A DNA stretch of 14,711 bases from Aureococcus anophagefferens (lineage: Eukaryota > Sar > Pelagophyceae > Pelagomonadales > Pelagomonadaceae). The position numbers were made by a program, and so were the translations under genes. Positions 8,174 through 14,711 of the stretch are shown one piece after another. Below the pieces are notes generated by a model. It did no database searches. It was not told the DNA's origin and saw nothing but the letters and a program-made list of their open reading frames with translations. The stretch spans positions 1,592,428 through 1,607,138 of the forward strand of contig NW_008705564.1 in assembly GCF_000186865.1 (NCBI RefSeq), given 5' to 3'. Position 1 is the first letter of the stretch, and each line of letters opens with the position of its first letter.

Positions 8174-9957
8174 ATCTCGAGGAGCGCGCGCCGCGTGCCG
8201 GCGATGAGCGCCGAGAAGCCGCCCCCGGAGGGCACGAAGGTCGCCGCGAAGACCATCCGCGCGAGGTCGCCGTCGGCGTCGCCGCCGACGGCCTCGGCGA
8301 CGGCGAAGCCCCGGCGCTCGAATATGGCGCGGACGGCGGCGACGTAGGCGAGGCTCTTCGCCCGGCTCTTCGCCGGGAGGTGGAACCCCGTGAAGAGCGT
8401 GATTTCCGACCCCGCCGGGAGCTCGAGGGCCTCGTAGAAGGCCGCGGGCCGCACGTAGAAGCCGCCGTTGAAGAAGGGCCGCGGCGCCGCGAGGAGCTCC
8501 GCGACGGAGTGGGCCGCGGCGTCGACGACGTCGCCCGTGCGCAGGTGCACGGCGACGTCCGGGAACGGCGGCTTTCGCCGCGCGCGGACGAGGCGCGCGA
8601 GGACGGCGTAGTCGCCGCGCGCGTCCGTCTCCCGGAGGTAGGCCGCGCCGACGCTGTCCGGGTACGCGGCCAGGAACGCGTCGCGCCGCTCGCGCGCGGC
8701 CCAGGCGCCCGAGACCATGTCGCCGAGCGCGTAGGGCGGCGCGGCGGGAGCGACGCCGCGCCGGGGTATGTGACCGAGGTGTCCCCGATGGCACATGGCC
8801 CGGCGGCCGGCGAACGCGTACAGCGGATTCGGACACAGGGAGTTGGTCGCGCCGACCTCGCCCGAGGGGTAGACGCCGTCCTCGACGCAGAACGCGACGT
8901 CTTCGTCTCCGAGGTGCCCGTAGAGGAGCGCCTGCGCGCGGAGGTCGCGGCCCGGCTCGTCGCAGGTCCCCAGGGGGTCCGGCGGCCGCCGGCACGACGC
9001 CGCGAGCGCGGCGACGAAGGCCCCGACGCGCGGCCCGGGCGCGTAGTGGAAGACGTCGCACGTCGCGCCCTCGCCCGCCCAGGGCTCGCGGAAGGGGAAA
9101 GTCACGCGGTCCGGGTCGAGCCCCCAGTCGCCGAGCGGCGCCAACCACACGACGTCCGGCCGCAGGAGCAGCACGCCGTCGCAGGCCGGCAACGCTCGGA
9201 GCGTCGCGAGCGCCGCGGGCCACTGCTGGAGGCTCGGGTCCGGCGGCGCGTCGCCGGCGACGGCGTAGCCCCGCGCGGCGACGGCCGCCGCGAGGCCGTC
9301 GCCGCGCTTGCAGGCCGCGAGCACCGTCACGGCCGCGCCGAATCGTCGGAGCTCCGCGAGGACGCACGCGTCGAGGTTCGGCAACGTGTCGCCGTAGTGG
9401 AAGCCGACCTCGGGCCGCGCGGCGGCGCCCCGGAGCACGACGAGGATGCGCCGGCCGCGCCAGGCGGCGGCCCTCGCGCGGCTCCGCCGGCGGCGCGCGT
9501 CTGTTAGCATCGCGTGCGCGCACTTGCAGCACCACCGGGGCTCCGTCGCGGCGTACCGCCAGGCCTCGACGAAGAAGAGCGACGCGTCCGTGGCCTCGGG
9601 AAACGCGGCGAGGGACCCGTCGGCGGCCGCGGACGCGTAGAGGCCCCGGAGCCGCAGCGCGGACAGCGCCGGCGGCGCGCCTGGTCTCACGCCGCGGCCG
9701 TTGACGACGGCCCAGGACGCGGGCCGCCTGCGCTGCCGCAGCGTCGCGCCGCCGCGGTCGAGGTCCACGTACTGGCCCGTGGCCGCGCTGCGCAGGGCCA
9801 CGCCGCTCCCGCAGGGCACGACGGCGAAGGCCGCGCTGCGGTCGCTCGGGTCCGCGCTTTGCACGAGCCGCCGCTTGTCGGCCGCGGCGGCGACCCAGGT
9901 GCCGCGGCAGGTGCGCAGCCGGACGATCTCGTTCGCTGTTGTGCACTGCTCTGCCAT
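8170..9957 (-). CDS. Putative multidomain glycosyltransferase
   Basis: A 595-residue protein that appears to have three parts. Residues about 10-130 look like a fascin/ricin-type beta-trefoil (VRLRTCRGTWVAAAAD, then VALRSAATGQYVDLDRG), often a ligand- or actin-binding fold. Residues 168-310 begin RGRRILVVLRGAAARPEVGF and include DGVLLLRPDVVW (260-271), a pattern common in sugar-nucleotide glycosyltransferases. Residues 466-595 contain PDVAVHLRTGD (466-476) and FVPSGGGFSALIA (574-586), which recall the [VI]H[VLI]R-x-GD and terminal F-x-x-S-x-FS-x-x-A patterns of fucosyltransferase-like enzymes. Many Cys residues in the middle suggest a secretory-pathway location, but no signal peptide is seen at the chosen start (MAEQCTTANE), so an upstream exon is possible. 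Substrate and activity are inference. Its stop (TAG, 8172-8170) overlaps the stop of the gene at 7028-8173. Confidence 0.7.
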   Translation of the reverse strand: MAEQCTTANEIVRLRTCRGTWVAAAADKRRLVQSADPSDRSAAFAVVPCGSGVALRSAATGQYVDLDRGGATLRQRRRPASWAVVNGRGVRPGAPPALSALRLRGLYASAAADGSLAAFPEATDASLFFVEAWRYAATEPRWCCKCAHAMLTDARRRRSRARAAAWRGRRILVVLRGAAARPEVGFHYGDTLPNLDACVLAELRRFGAAVTVLAACKRGDGLAAAVAARGYAVAGDAPPDPSLQQWPAALATLRALPACDGVLLLRPDVVWLAPLGDWGLDPDRVTFPFREPWAGEGATCDVFHYAPGPRVGAFVAALAASCRRPPDPLGTCDEPGRDLRAQALLYGHLGDEDVAFCVEDGVYPSGEVGATNSLCPNPLYAFAGRRAMCHRGHLGHIPRRGVAPAAPPYALGDMVSGAWAARERRDAFLAAYPDSVGAAYLRETDARGDYAVLARLVRARRKPPFPDVAVHLRTGDVVDAAAHSVAELLAAPRPFFNGGFYVRPAAFYEALELPAGSEITLFTGFHLPAKSRAKSLAYVAAVRAIFERRGFAVAEAVGGDADGDLARMVFAATFVPSGGGFSALIAGTRRALLEI

Positions 9958-10359
9958 CGCGGGCTGCCCTACACCATGCTGGCTTTGGCAGGGGTTCAAC
10001 CATTCACGTTGACCTCGTGTTGACTTTCTGAGTGCAGTGGAGCCGCGGAGATGGGGGAGCTCTCCTGAAGAACTCGCTCGGCTGTGGTGCACGCGAGGCC
10101 GCGCCGTGCGATGAGAACGTCGACCATCTCGGGCTTCGACCGACGCGTGGCCGTGCTCGACGGCCTCGACCGGTGCTCGCGTGCACGCGCTCCAAGTCGC
10201 GGCCCACGAGGTCCGCGCAGGAGTCCGTTTGGCAGTGGCCAACGCCCGTCCCCCGGAACACGCGTGTTGTTTGTCAGTGTTTAGGGTGGCGCGCCCCGCC
10301 GCCGCGGGCCCGCGCCTGGTCCGCGCCGCCGCCCGCGCCGCGGGCCGTCGCCGCGGCGC
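9958..10359. other. Intergenic region, no gene seen
   Basis: These 402 bp lie between the start of the glycosyltransferase-like gene and the stop of eL8, both on the minus strand. The region is less GC-rich near 9960-10100. It has two GTTGAC elements 11 bp apart (10008 and 10019). I see no convincing protein, tRNA or hairpin terminator. It probably holds the eL8 3' UTR and the promoter or a first exon of the downstream gene. Confidence 0.5.
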
Positions 10360-11133
10360 CTAGTACTGCGCCTTCTTGGCGAGCTCGGCCTGGAGGGCCT
10401 TCTCGCGCTTGGCGAGCTTGGCCTGGGTCTTGAGGCCCATGATGCCGCCGCCCCACTTGCGCGCGTGCGCGACGTTGTCGTTGTACATGGCCTTGAAGTT
10501 CGACCGGAGCTGGTCGAGCGAGTGCTGGTCCTCCTTCTTCACGGTCGTGAGGCAGCAGACGGCGGCGGTCTTCTGGTGGACGACGGTCCCGAGGCGGCTC
10601 TTGTTCTTGACGATGCAGTAGGGCACGTCCATCTTCTTGCAGAGCGCGGGAAGCCACACGACGAGCTCGATGGGGTCGACGTCGGACGCGATGCACACGA
10701 GCTTGGCCTTCTTGTTCTCGACGAGGTAGGTCACGTGCTTGAGGCCGAACTTGACGACGGTCGGCGCCTTGCCCTCGGGCGCGGCGCCGCCCGCGGCCTT
10801 GGCCTCGGCGAGCGCCTTGACGCGGTCGGCCTTGGCCGCCTTGTCCTCGGGCTGGTACTTCATGAGGAGCTTGAAGAGCTCGGCGGCCTGGTTCTTGTCG
10901 AGCGTCGTCGCGAACTGGTTCAGGGCCGGCGGCACCTTGAGGCGCTGCTGGAGGATCTTCTTTTGCCGCTGGAGGCGCACGTAGCGCGGCCACTTGACGA
11001 ACCGGCTCAGGTCGCGCGTCGGCTGGATGTCGCCGCCCACGCGGAAGTTCCGCGGCGTCGCCTGGAACAGCGGGTCCGGCTTGGCCGCCTCCTTCTTCGG
11101 AGGCGCCTTCTTCACTTCCTTCTTGGACGGCAT
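10360..11133 (-). CDS. RPL7A: 60S ribosomal protein eL8 (L7a)
   Basis: A full-length 257-residue large-subunit ribosomal protein eL8, which binds rRNA on the solvent side of the 60S subunit and belongs to the L7Ae/L30e/S12e RNA-binding family. Visible features are the Lys-rich N-terminus ([20 protein letters not shown]), the eL8-typical [20 protein letters not shown] block (about residues 40-59), and the L7Ae core ([20 protein letters not shown], then [20 protein letters not shown], then [11 protein letters not shown]). The C-terminus retains [15 protein letters not shown] and a basic helix. Length and order match the eukaryotic family, and no intron interrupts the frame. The start at 11133 is the first ATG and gives the canonical N-terminus. 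Confidence 0.97.
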   Translation of the reverse strand: MPSKKEVKKAPPKKEAAKPDPLFQATPRNFRVGGDIQPTRDLSRFVKWPRYVRLQRQKKILQQRLKVPPALNQFATTLDKNQAAELFKLLMKYQPEDKAAKADRVKALAEAKAAGGAAPEGKAPTVVKFGLKHVTYLVENKKAKLVCIASDVDPIELVVWLPALCKKMDVPYCIVKNKSRLGTVVHQKTAAVCCLTTVKKEDQHSLDQLRSNFKAMYNDNVAHARKWGGGIMGLKTQAKLAKREKALQAELAKKAQY

Positions 11134-11619
11134 CTTGACCTACGGACGGACGGCGTCGGGCGTCGGTTCGATCTCGAGCGCGCGCGCCCCCCCCCCTCGC
11201 GAGTTCCTGCCCGCGGTGCGGCCGTCGGCGCCGCCGTGCCGCCGGGCGGCGGAAGGTAGTGCTGCGCCGCCCCGCCGCCGCGTCCCGGGCTCCCGGCGCG
11301 GCCCTCGGGAGCCGCGCCGCAGAGCGTCGGCGACGCCGCGGTTTTGGTGCGCGCGCTGCTCGCTTTTTCCGTCGTCCGTCGTCACAGCGTTGCTCGTCGG
11401 TCCGCCGCATCGACAAGGACGACGTCTCTCGGATCCCCTCGCGGTGGAGCCTCTATGGACGCCGCATAAGCACGAGAGCGACTGCGATCGCCGAGCTGCT
11501 CCTCTCGCCCGCGGAGACGAGACCGTCCTACACGCTACAGGCTAGGCTATTTTCGCCGGGGGTGAGCGCTCAATGCCTCGGTCGTCGTACGGTAGACAAG
11601 CTTACACACCGCCCCACCC
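11134..11619. other. eL8 upstream region, no gene seen
   Basis: These 486 bp lie between the eL8 start and the stop of the YHYH gene (both minus strand). The part near 11134-11420 should hold the eL8 promoter and 5' UTR. It contains a run of ten C at 11187-11196 (G on the sense strand of eL8). The part near 11500-11619 is less GC-rich and probably includes the 3' UTR of the YHYH gene. I find no supported gene or RNA here; frames through it are GC artefacts. Confidence 0.5.
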
Positions 11620-13254
11620 CTAGATCATCGTCGTCTGGGGCGGCTCCGCCGGGTCCTCCTCGTCGGCGGGGGGCGCGTCGGGGTCGGGGGCGTCGGCGAC
11701 GGCGCCGGGCTTGGGCGCGTCCGCGAGCTCGACCTCCTTGGCGTCGACGCCGGCGGCCTTGGCCGCGGCGTCGTCCTCGAGGATCTTCTTCGCGTCGACG
11801 GGCTTGTAGAGCGCGTAGGCGACGGCGCAGCCGACGACGAAGAGGACGGCCGCGACGGCGCCGACGACGGGGCCGACGAGGTCGGGCGACGACGACGACT
11901 TCGACGACGACGAGGCCGCCGCGCCCGCCGTCGGCGCCATCGTCGGCGCCATCGTGAGCGTCGGCGCGAGGGTCGGCGCGGGCACGGGCGACGGCGACGG
12001 CGCGGCCGTGGACGGCGACGGCGTCGGCGCGGGCGCGGGCACGGGCGACGGCGCGGCCGTGGACGGCGCGGGCGTCGGCGCGGCGGTCGTCGGCGCGGCG
12101 GTCGTCGGCGCGGGCGTGGGCGTCGCCGTCGTCGGCGCCGCGGTCACGCACTCGTCGTAGAGGTCCGACGGCGAGTCGAAGCAGGGGCAGTAGAGGTCGA
12201 CGTCGAGGCCCTCGGGATGGTCCGCGGTCGTCATCGAAATCGTTCCGTCGCCGCACTCGTCGTAGAGGGCCTTGCACGCGTCGACGGTCATGGCCGCGTC
12301 GGGGTCGCCGTAGCACGCCGGCGTCCACGTGCCCGGGGACCGGTCCACGTCCGACGTGTGGTAGTGGTAGATCGCGTCGCCCTCGGCGATGCCGTAGGCG
12401 TCGTTCGCGGGCACGGGCCCCACGTGGCCGAGGCACGAGTCGAGGTCGCAGGGCCGCGACGCGGCCGTCTCCTGGATGCCGTAGACGACCCGTCCATCGA
12501 GCATGACGCCGATGGCCGTCGAGTGGCCGCTGCCCGACGCCTCGTAGTTGCACACGGGGTCCAGGTGGATGTGGTAGGGATCCGCGTGGCCGCCGCACGT
12601 GTCCATGAACATCTCGTAGGTCACCGACGACGTGCACGCGTACTCGAGGTGCGCCTCGCAGGTGTGGACGTCGACGCCGCCCTCGCACTCCGCGCCCGTG
12701 CACGCGCAGGGCTGGCCGTCGTCGCAGTCGTTGAAGCCGGCCTCGAAGGCGCTGTAGATGTTGACGCCGCCGCTGAGCGTCATGCCCGCGCGGCCGAGCG
12801 TCGGCAGGCCCTCGTTGTCGTCGTAGGCCGGGATCGTCTGCGACTCGCACTCGGAGTACGACCGGCCGTTGAAGTACGAGGAGCCGTAGATGCGGGGCTG
12901 GTCGTTGCAGCCGTTCGTGATCATCGCGCCGGCGAACTTGCCCGTGCTCGCGTCGTAGGTCAGGCCCGACGCGTCCGCGTAGCCCGTGGAACCTAATTGG
13001 CGACGGTGTTATTTTGTGTGGGGTCGGGGAGGCGCCGTAGTCGAACCATCGGGCTGGCACTGCTCGCCGTCCGAATCGGGGCAGGCGTCCGACGAGCTCG
13101 AGCTGCCCGGCAGGATGCGCCCGGGATGGCGCTGCCCGATGCGCCCGGGCACGTGGTGGCGCGGGAAGTACTGGGCCCGCACCTGGAGTACGAAGATCGG
13201 CAAAGCAGCCCGCATGCTTACTTTCCAGCCCAAGCTTCTGTTCCAGCTCACCAT
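11620..13254 (-). CDS. YHYH-domain type I membrane protein (spliced)
   Basis: Predicted exons are 13254-13047 and 12992-11620, joined across a 54-nt intron, giving 526 residues. Exon 1 supplies a short hydrophobic core (ALPIFVLQV, about 16-25) that could be a signal peptide; an ATG at 13215 is an alternative start. The ectodomain is Cys-rich and holds YHIH (209-212), GHSTAIG (225-231), LDGRVVYG, DLDSCLGH and YHYH (278-281), the pattern of the YHYH family (PF14240), whose function is unknown. A Thr/Pro/Ala-rich stalk (354-424) looks mucin-like. One membrane helix follows (about 441-465, GPVVGAVAAVLFVVGCAVAY), then an acidic Pro-rich cytoplasmic tail ending TTMI, which fits a PDZ-ligand pattern (weak evidence). 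Exon 2 stays open and protein-like upstream of its first ATG (12924), which is why a spliced 5' exon is proposed. The 5' exon is less certain than the rest. Confidence 0.72.
11950..12150. repeat. GC-rich minisatellite coding for the Thr/Pro stalk
   Basis: Within the YHYH gene, a motif of about 20 bp (GCGGGCACGGGCGACGGCG) recurs at 11978 and 12035, each followed by CGGCCGTGGACGGCG. A 15-bp unit GTCGGCGCGGCGGTC is repeated near 12073-12105. These encode STAAPSP/VPAP and PTTAA repeats of the extracellular stalk. Copy number is likely to vary between strains. Confidence 0.6.
12993..13046 (-). other. Putative 54-nt spliceosomal intron (YHYH gene)
   Basis: On the minus strand the proposed intron runs from GTTCGACTAC to CAATTAG. 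It contains an in-frame TAA (13011-13009). Removing it joins GAT-G to GT-TCC and keeps the downstream frame. The 3' half is A-rich (CAAAATAACACC), unlike the flanking exons. Both ends lie next to GGTTC (exon end at 13047, exon start at 12992). The donor GTTCGA is a weak match to consensus. Confidence 0.55.
13114..13149. repeat. 24-bp direct repeat in exon 1 of the YHYH gene
   Basis: GATGCGCCCGGG occurs exactly at 13114-13125 and 13138-13149. On the minus strand it encodes the repeated PGRI of the predicted N-terminal region (PGRIGQRH then PGRILPGS). Confidence 0.6.
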
Positions 13255-13340
13255 CGCGGGCAGAGCGAAGGCGCGGCTGAGATGCCGTCAAGCCTGACCT
13301 TTAAAGCTTTGCCCTTGCTGATCTCTTGGCTGCGACTCGA

Positions 13341-13393
13341 GTGAGTCTGTTCTCGCAGTGGCCTTGGCGCACCGTCAAATAATCGCCGCTAAG
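13341..13393 (+). other. Putative 53-nt intron 5' of the BTB exon
   Basis: A perfect donor, GTGAGT, at 13341 and an acceptor CCGCTAAG ending at 13393 would remove 53 nt. The frame left of the donor then reads SFALADLLAATR (about 13305-13340), which runs into YERGHFEGLLG with the spacing expected of the F-to-L stretch in a T1/BTB domain. Another acceptor-like TTCTCGCAG ends at 13358, only 18 nt from the donor. The 3' end (CAAATAATCGCCGCTAAG) resembles that of the intron at 12993-13046. A further upstream exon would be needed, because this frame meets a stop at 13302-13304. Confidence 0.45.
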
Positions 13394-14125
13394 TATGAGC
13401 GAGGACACTTTGAGGGTCTCCTCGGCAGCACGGGCGAGACCATGCGAGGCAAGAAGCGCGCGCGCGTCGGAGCCGACGGTGACGACGACGCGGCGAGCCG
13501 CCGCGAACTCTTCGTCGATCGCGACCCGGATATCTTTGGAGACGTCCTCAAGTACATGCGCGGGAATCGTCTGCCGGCCGCGGTGCGCGCGGACGCGCAT
13601 CGCCTCGACGATCTCAAGGCCGAGGCGGAGTTCTTCGCATACGATCGGCTGGTCGCAGCCTGCGACGAGGCCATGGCCGCGCTGTCGGACGCGGCGCCGC
13701 ACGCTCGAAGCTTGTTTTTCGTCGTAGAGAAAGGCCAGGGCGACGAAAACCCAACATACGGCGACGACGTGGTGATTGATGTGCCAAAGGGTCAAGTGCT
13801 TTACATCACTCAAGTTTCGCCTAGTTTCCTCGGCGTTGGTGGACACATTGTTCTTCGCGCCACGCCTTCCCCCAAGTACGAACAGGGCGCTCACCGAATG
13901 ACAATTGCGCAGCATTACGTGCCTGGCGGACAGGAAATTACGGGGGCCCCGAACGAAGCGCAGCAGCGAGCACTGAAATCTATGGGACACATTACGTTGA
14001 ACCTCATGCTCGACGGCGGTGAAGATGAGCGCGTCGTGTTTGACGCGATCTGCGCCACTTTCACCGTCATCGCCTGGATCGGCCACCCCAGCAAGATCCC
14101 CGGCCTCGGCGCGCGCACGAACTAA
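13394..14125 (+). CDS. BTB/T1 (KCTD-like) domain protein, 5' end unresolved
   Basis: The N-terminal part carries the second half of a potassium-channel-tetramerisation-type BTB domain: RRELFVDRDPDIFGDVLKYM, then RGNRLP, then LDDLKAEAEFFAYDRLV. This fold usually forms homo-oligomers and often recruits Cullin-3. The family's opening strand (L-N-V-G-G-x-x-F) is not in this exon and must come from upstream spliced sequence. The first in-frame ATG is at 13442 and would remove part of the domain, so the start given is the proposed exon boundary, not a start codon. The C-terminal 140 residues (from about SLFFVVEKGQGDENPTYG) look beta-rich and I do not recognise them. This part has clearly lower GC than its neighbours. 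The stop TAA at 14123-14125 is 16 bp from the stop of the convergent gene. Confidence 0.7.
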   Translation, partial: YERGHFEGLLGSTGETMRGKKRARVGADGDDDAASRRELFVDRDPDIFGDVLKYMRGNRLPAAVRADAHRLDDLKAEAEFFAYDRLVAACDEAMAALSDAAPHARSLFFVVEKGQGDENPTYGDDVVIDVPKGQVLYITQVSPSFLGVGGHIVLRATPSPKYEQGAHRMTIAQHYVPGGQEITGAPNEAQQRALKSMGHITLNLMLDGGEDERVVFDAICATFTVIAWIGHPSKIPGLGARTN

Positions 14126-14141
14126 GATTACCCCCCGCTCC

Positions 14142-14711
14142 CTAGTCCAGCTCGTCGGCGTCGACGTAGGCGGCCTCGTCGAAGCGGGCCGTCGCGCCGC
14201 CGCCGTTCGGGTCCGCGTTCTCGTCGCCCGCTGGTCGGTTCGGGTCGACGATGCGGTCGCCCGAGAAGGAGAGGCCCTTGGCGGCGTCGTCGGCGGCCTT
14301 GGCCGCGCGCGCGTCGGCGATGAAGTTCTCGAAGTCGCGGACGCGCTTGTCCTCGGCGGCCTTCTTGTCCGCGCGGATCTGCGCGATCTCCGCGCGCTCG
14401 GCCTCGTTGGCGGCGTCGAGGGTGCCCCCCTCGGCGAAGCCCCGCGCCCAGGCCTCGCAGCGGCGGCGCTCGTCCTCGAAGACGGGGCGGTCGTCGAGGT
14501 AGCGGAGCGTCTTGATCTCGGAGATCATGCGCTTCCGGTAGTTGCGGAGCTCCTTGACGAAGGGGTTGCCCTGGCAGTAGAGGACGCGCAGGTCCGGCAT
14601 CTGCTTGAAGATGGCCAGGACGCCCTCGCCGTCGGCGAGGCCGTTGGCCTGGACGTCGAGCGTCGAGAGCGCCGGGAGGAGGAGCACGTGCTCGATCTCG
14701 AAGGCCTCGGG
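14142..14711 (-). CDS. DNAAF1: Dynein axonemal assembly factor 1 (LRRC50), 5'-partial
   Basis: The last 189 residues of a leucine-rich-repeat protein; the frame is open to the window edge and the N-terminal repeats lie outside. The visible part holds the end of the LRR domain (LLLPALSTLDVQANGL, then MPDLRVLYCQGNPFVKELRN) and the LRR cap YRKRMISEIKTLRYLDDRPV followed by FEDERRRCEAWARG. This NYRK...YLDDRPVF-x-x-ER...EAWARG signature is characteristic of DNAAF1/ODA7, a cytosolic factor needed to pre-assemble outer and inner dynein arms of motile flagella. A charged coiled-coil stretch (AERAEIAQIRADKKAAEDKR) and an acidic tail ending VDADELD follow. The protein implies that the organism has, or recently had, a motile flagellum. 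The stop is 16 bp from that of the BTB gene. Confidence 0.88.
   Translation of the reverse strand, partial: PEAFEIEHVLLLPALSTLDVQANGLADGEGVLAIFKQMPDLRVLYCQGNPFVKELRNYRKRMISEIKTLRYLDDRPVFEDERRRCEAWARGFAEGGTLDAANEAERAEIAQIRADKKAAEDKRVRDFENFIADARAAKAADDAAKGLSFSGDRIVDPNRPAGDENADPNGGGATARFDEAAYVDADELD

Noticed and set aside
6830..10003. Continuation of the annexin frame upstream on the - strand as one giant protein
   Set aside because: The extension is Arg-rich shadow sequence across the opposite-strand gene at 7028-8173 and a shifted frame of the gene at 8170-9957. The annexin N-terminus at 6829 is sharp and gives MGSGAS.
10008..10024. Paired GTTGAC elements resembling plant W-boxes
   Set aside because: WRKY factors are a plant-lineage family and not expected to act in this way in stramenopiles; two 6-mers are not enough evidence.
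6855..13144. Exact 14-bp match GCTGCCCGATGCGC at 6855-6868 and 13131-13144
   Set aside because: One copy is just upstream of the annexin start, the other lies in predicted coding sequence with its own 24-bp repeat. The match is short and GC-rich, so probably coincidental.
1..14711. CRISPR arrays, bacterial operons, insertion sequences, rRNA or tRNA genes
   Set aside because: I saw no regularly spaced repeats, transposase, terminal inverted repeats or recognisable RNA gene. The gene content is eukaryotic nuclear.

Overview
The window looks like nuclear DNA of a high-GC, compact, photosynthetic stramenopile, most likely a pelagophyte (Aureococcus/Pelagomonas type). This rests on four observations: eukaryotic-only families (annexin, eL8, DNAAF1, DGAT2); a plastid leader of the heterokont type (signal peptide, then an ASAFAP-like junction with Leu at +1, then a thylakoid Tat-like signal); very high GC with long stop-free shadow frames on both strands; and mostly intronless genes with a few possible introns of about 50 nt. 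The species assignment is inference.

Layout, left to right: (1) 3' part of a DGAT2-type acyltransferase (+). (2) A Ser-Pro-rich, probably single-pass membrane protein of unknown function (-), whose upstream region carries a 73-75 bp tandem duplication. (3) A probable thylakoid-lumen protein resembling the DUF6816 group (-). (4) A 1186-residue annexin (-) with eight annexin repeats (two tetrads), an N-myristoylation-type N-terminus and a long unrecognised C-terminal module between acidic tracts. (5) A divergently transcribed, weakly F-box-like protein (+), whose stop codon overlaps that of (6) a putative multidomain glycosyltransferase (-). (7) Ribosomal protein eL8/RPL7A (-). (8) A type I membrane protein with a YHYH domain (-), probably with one 54-nt intron. 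(9) A BTB/T1 (KCTD-like) protein (+) whose 5' end is unresolved and probably spliced. (10) The C-terminal part of the axonemal dynein assembly factor DNAAF1/LRRC50 (-).

The genes do not form one pathway. What links them is packing: three convergent pairs have stops that overlap or lie within 20 bp, and two divergent pairs share short promoter regions (about 200 bp and about 100 bp). The most unusual product is the octad annexin with its extra C-terminal module. The other points of interest are the CTAG shared by two stop codons, the two short candidate introns with similar 3' ends, the trefoil-plus-two-domain glycosyltransferase-like protein, and the upstream tandem duplication.
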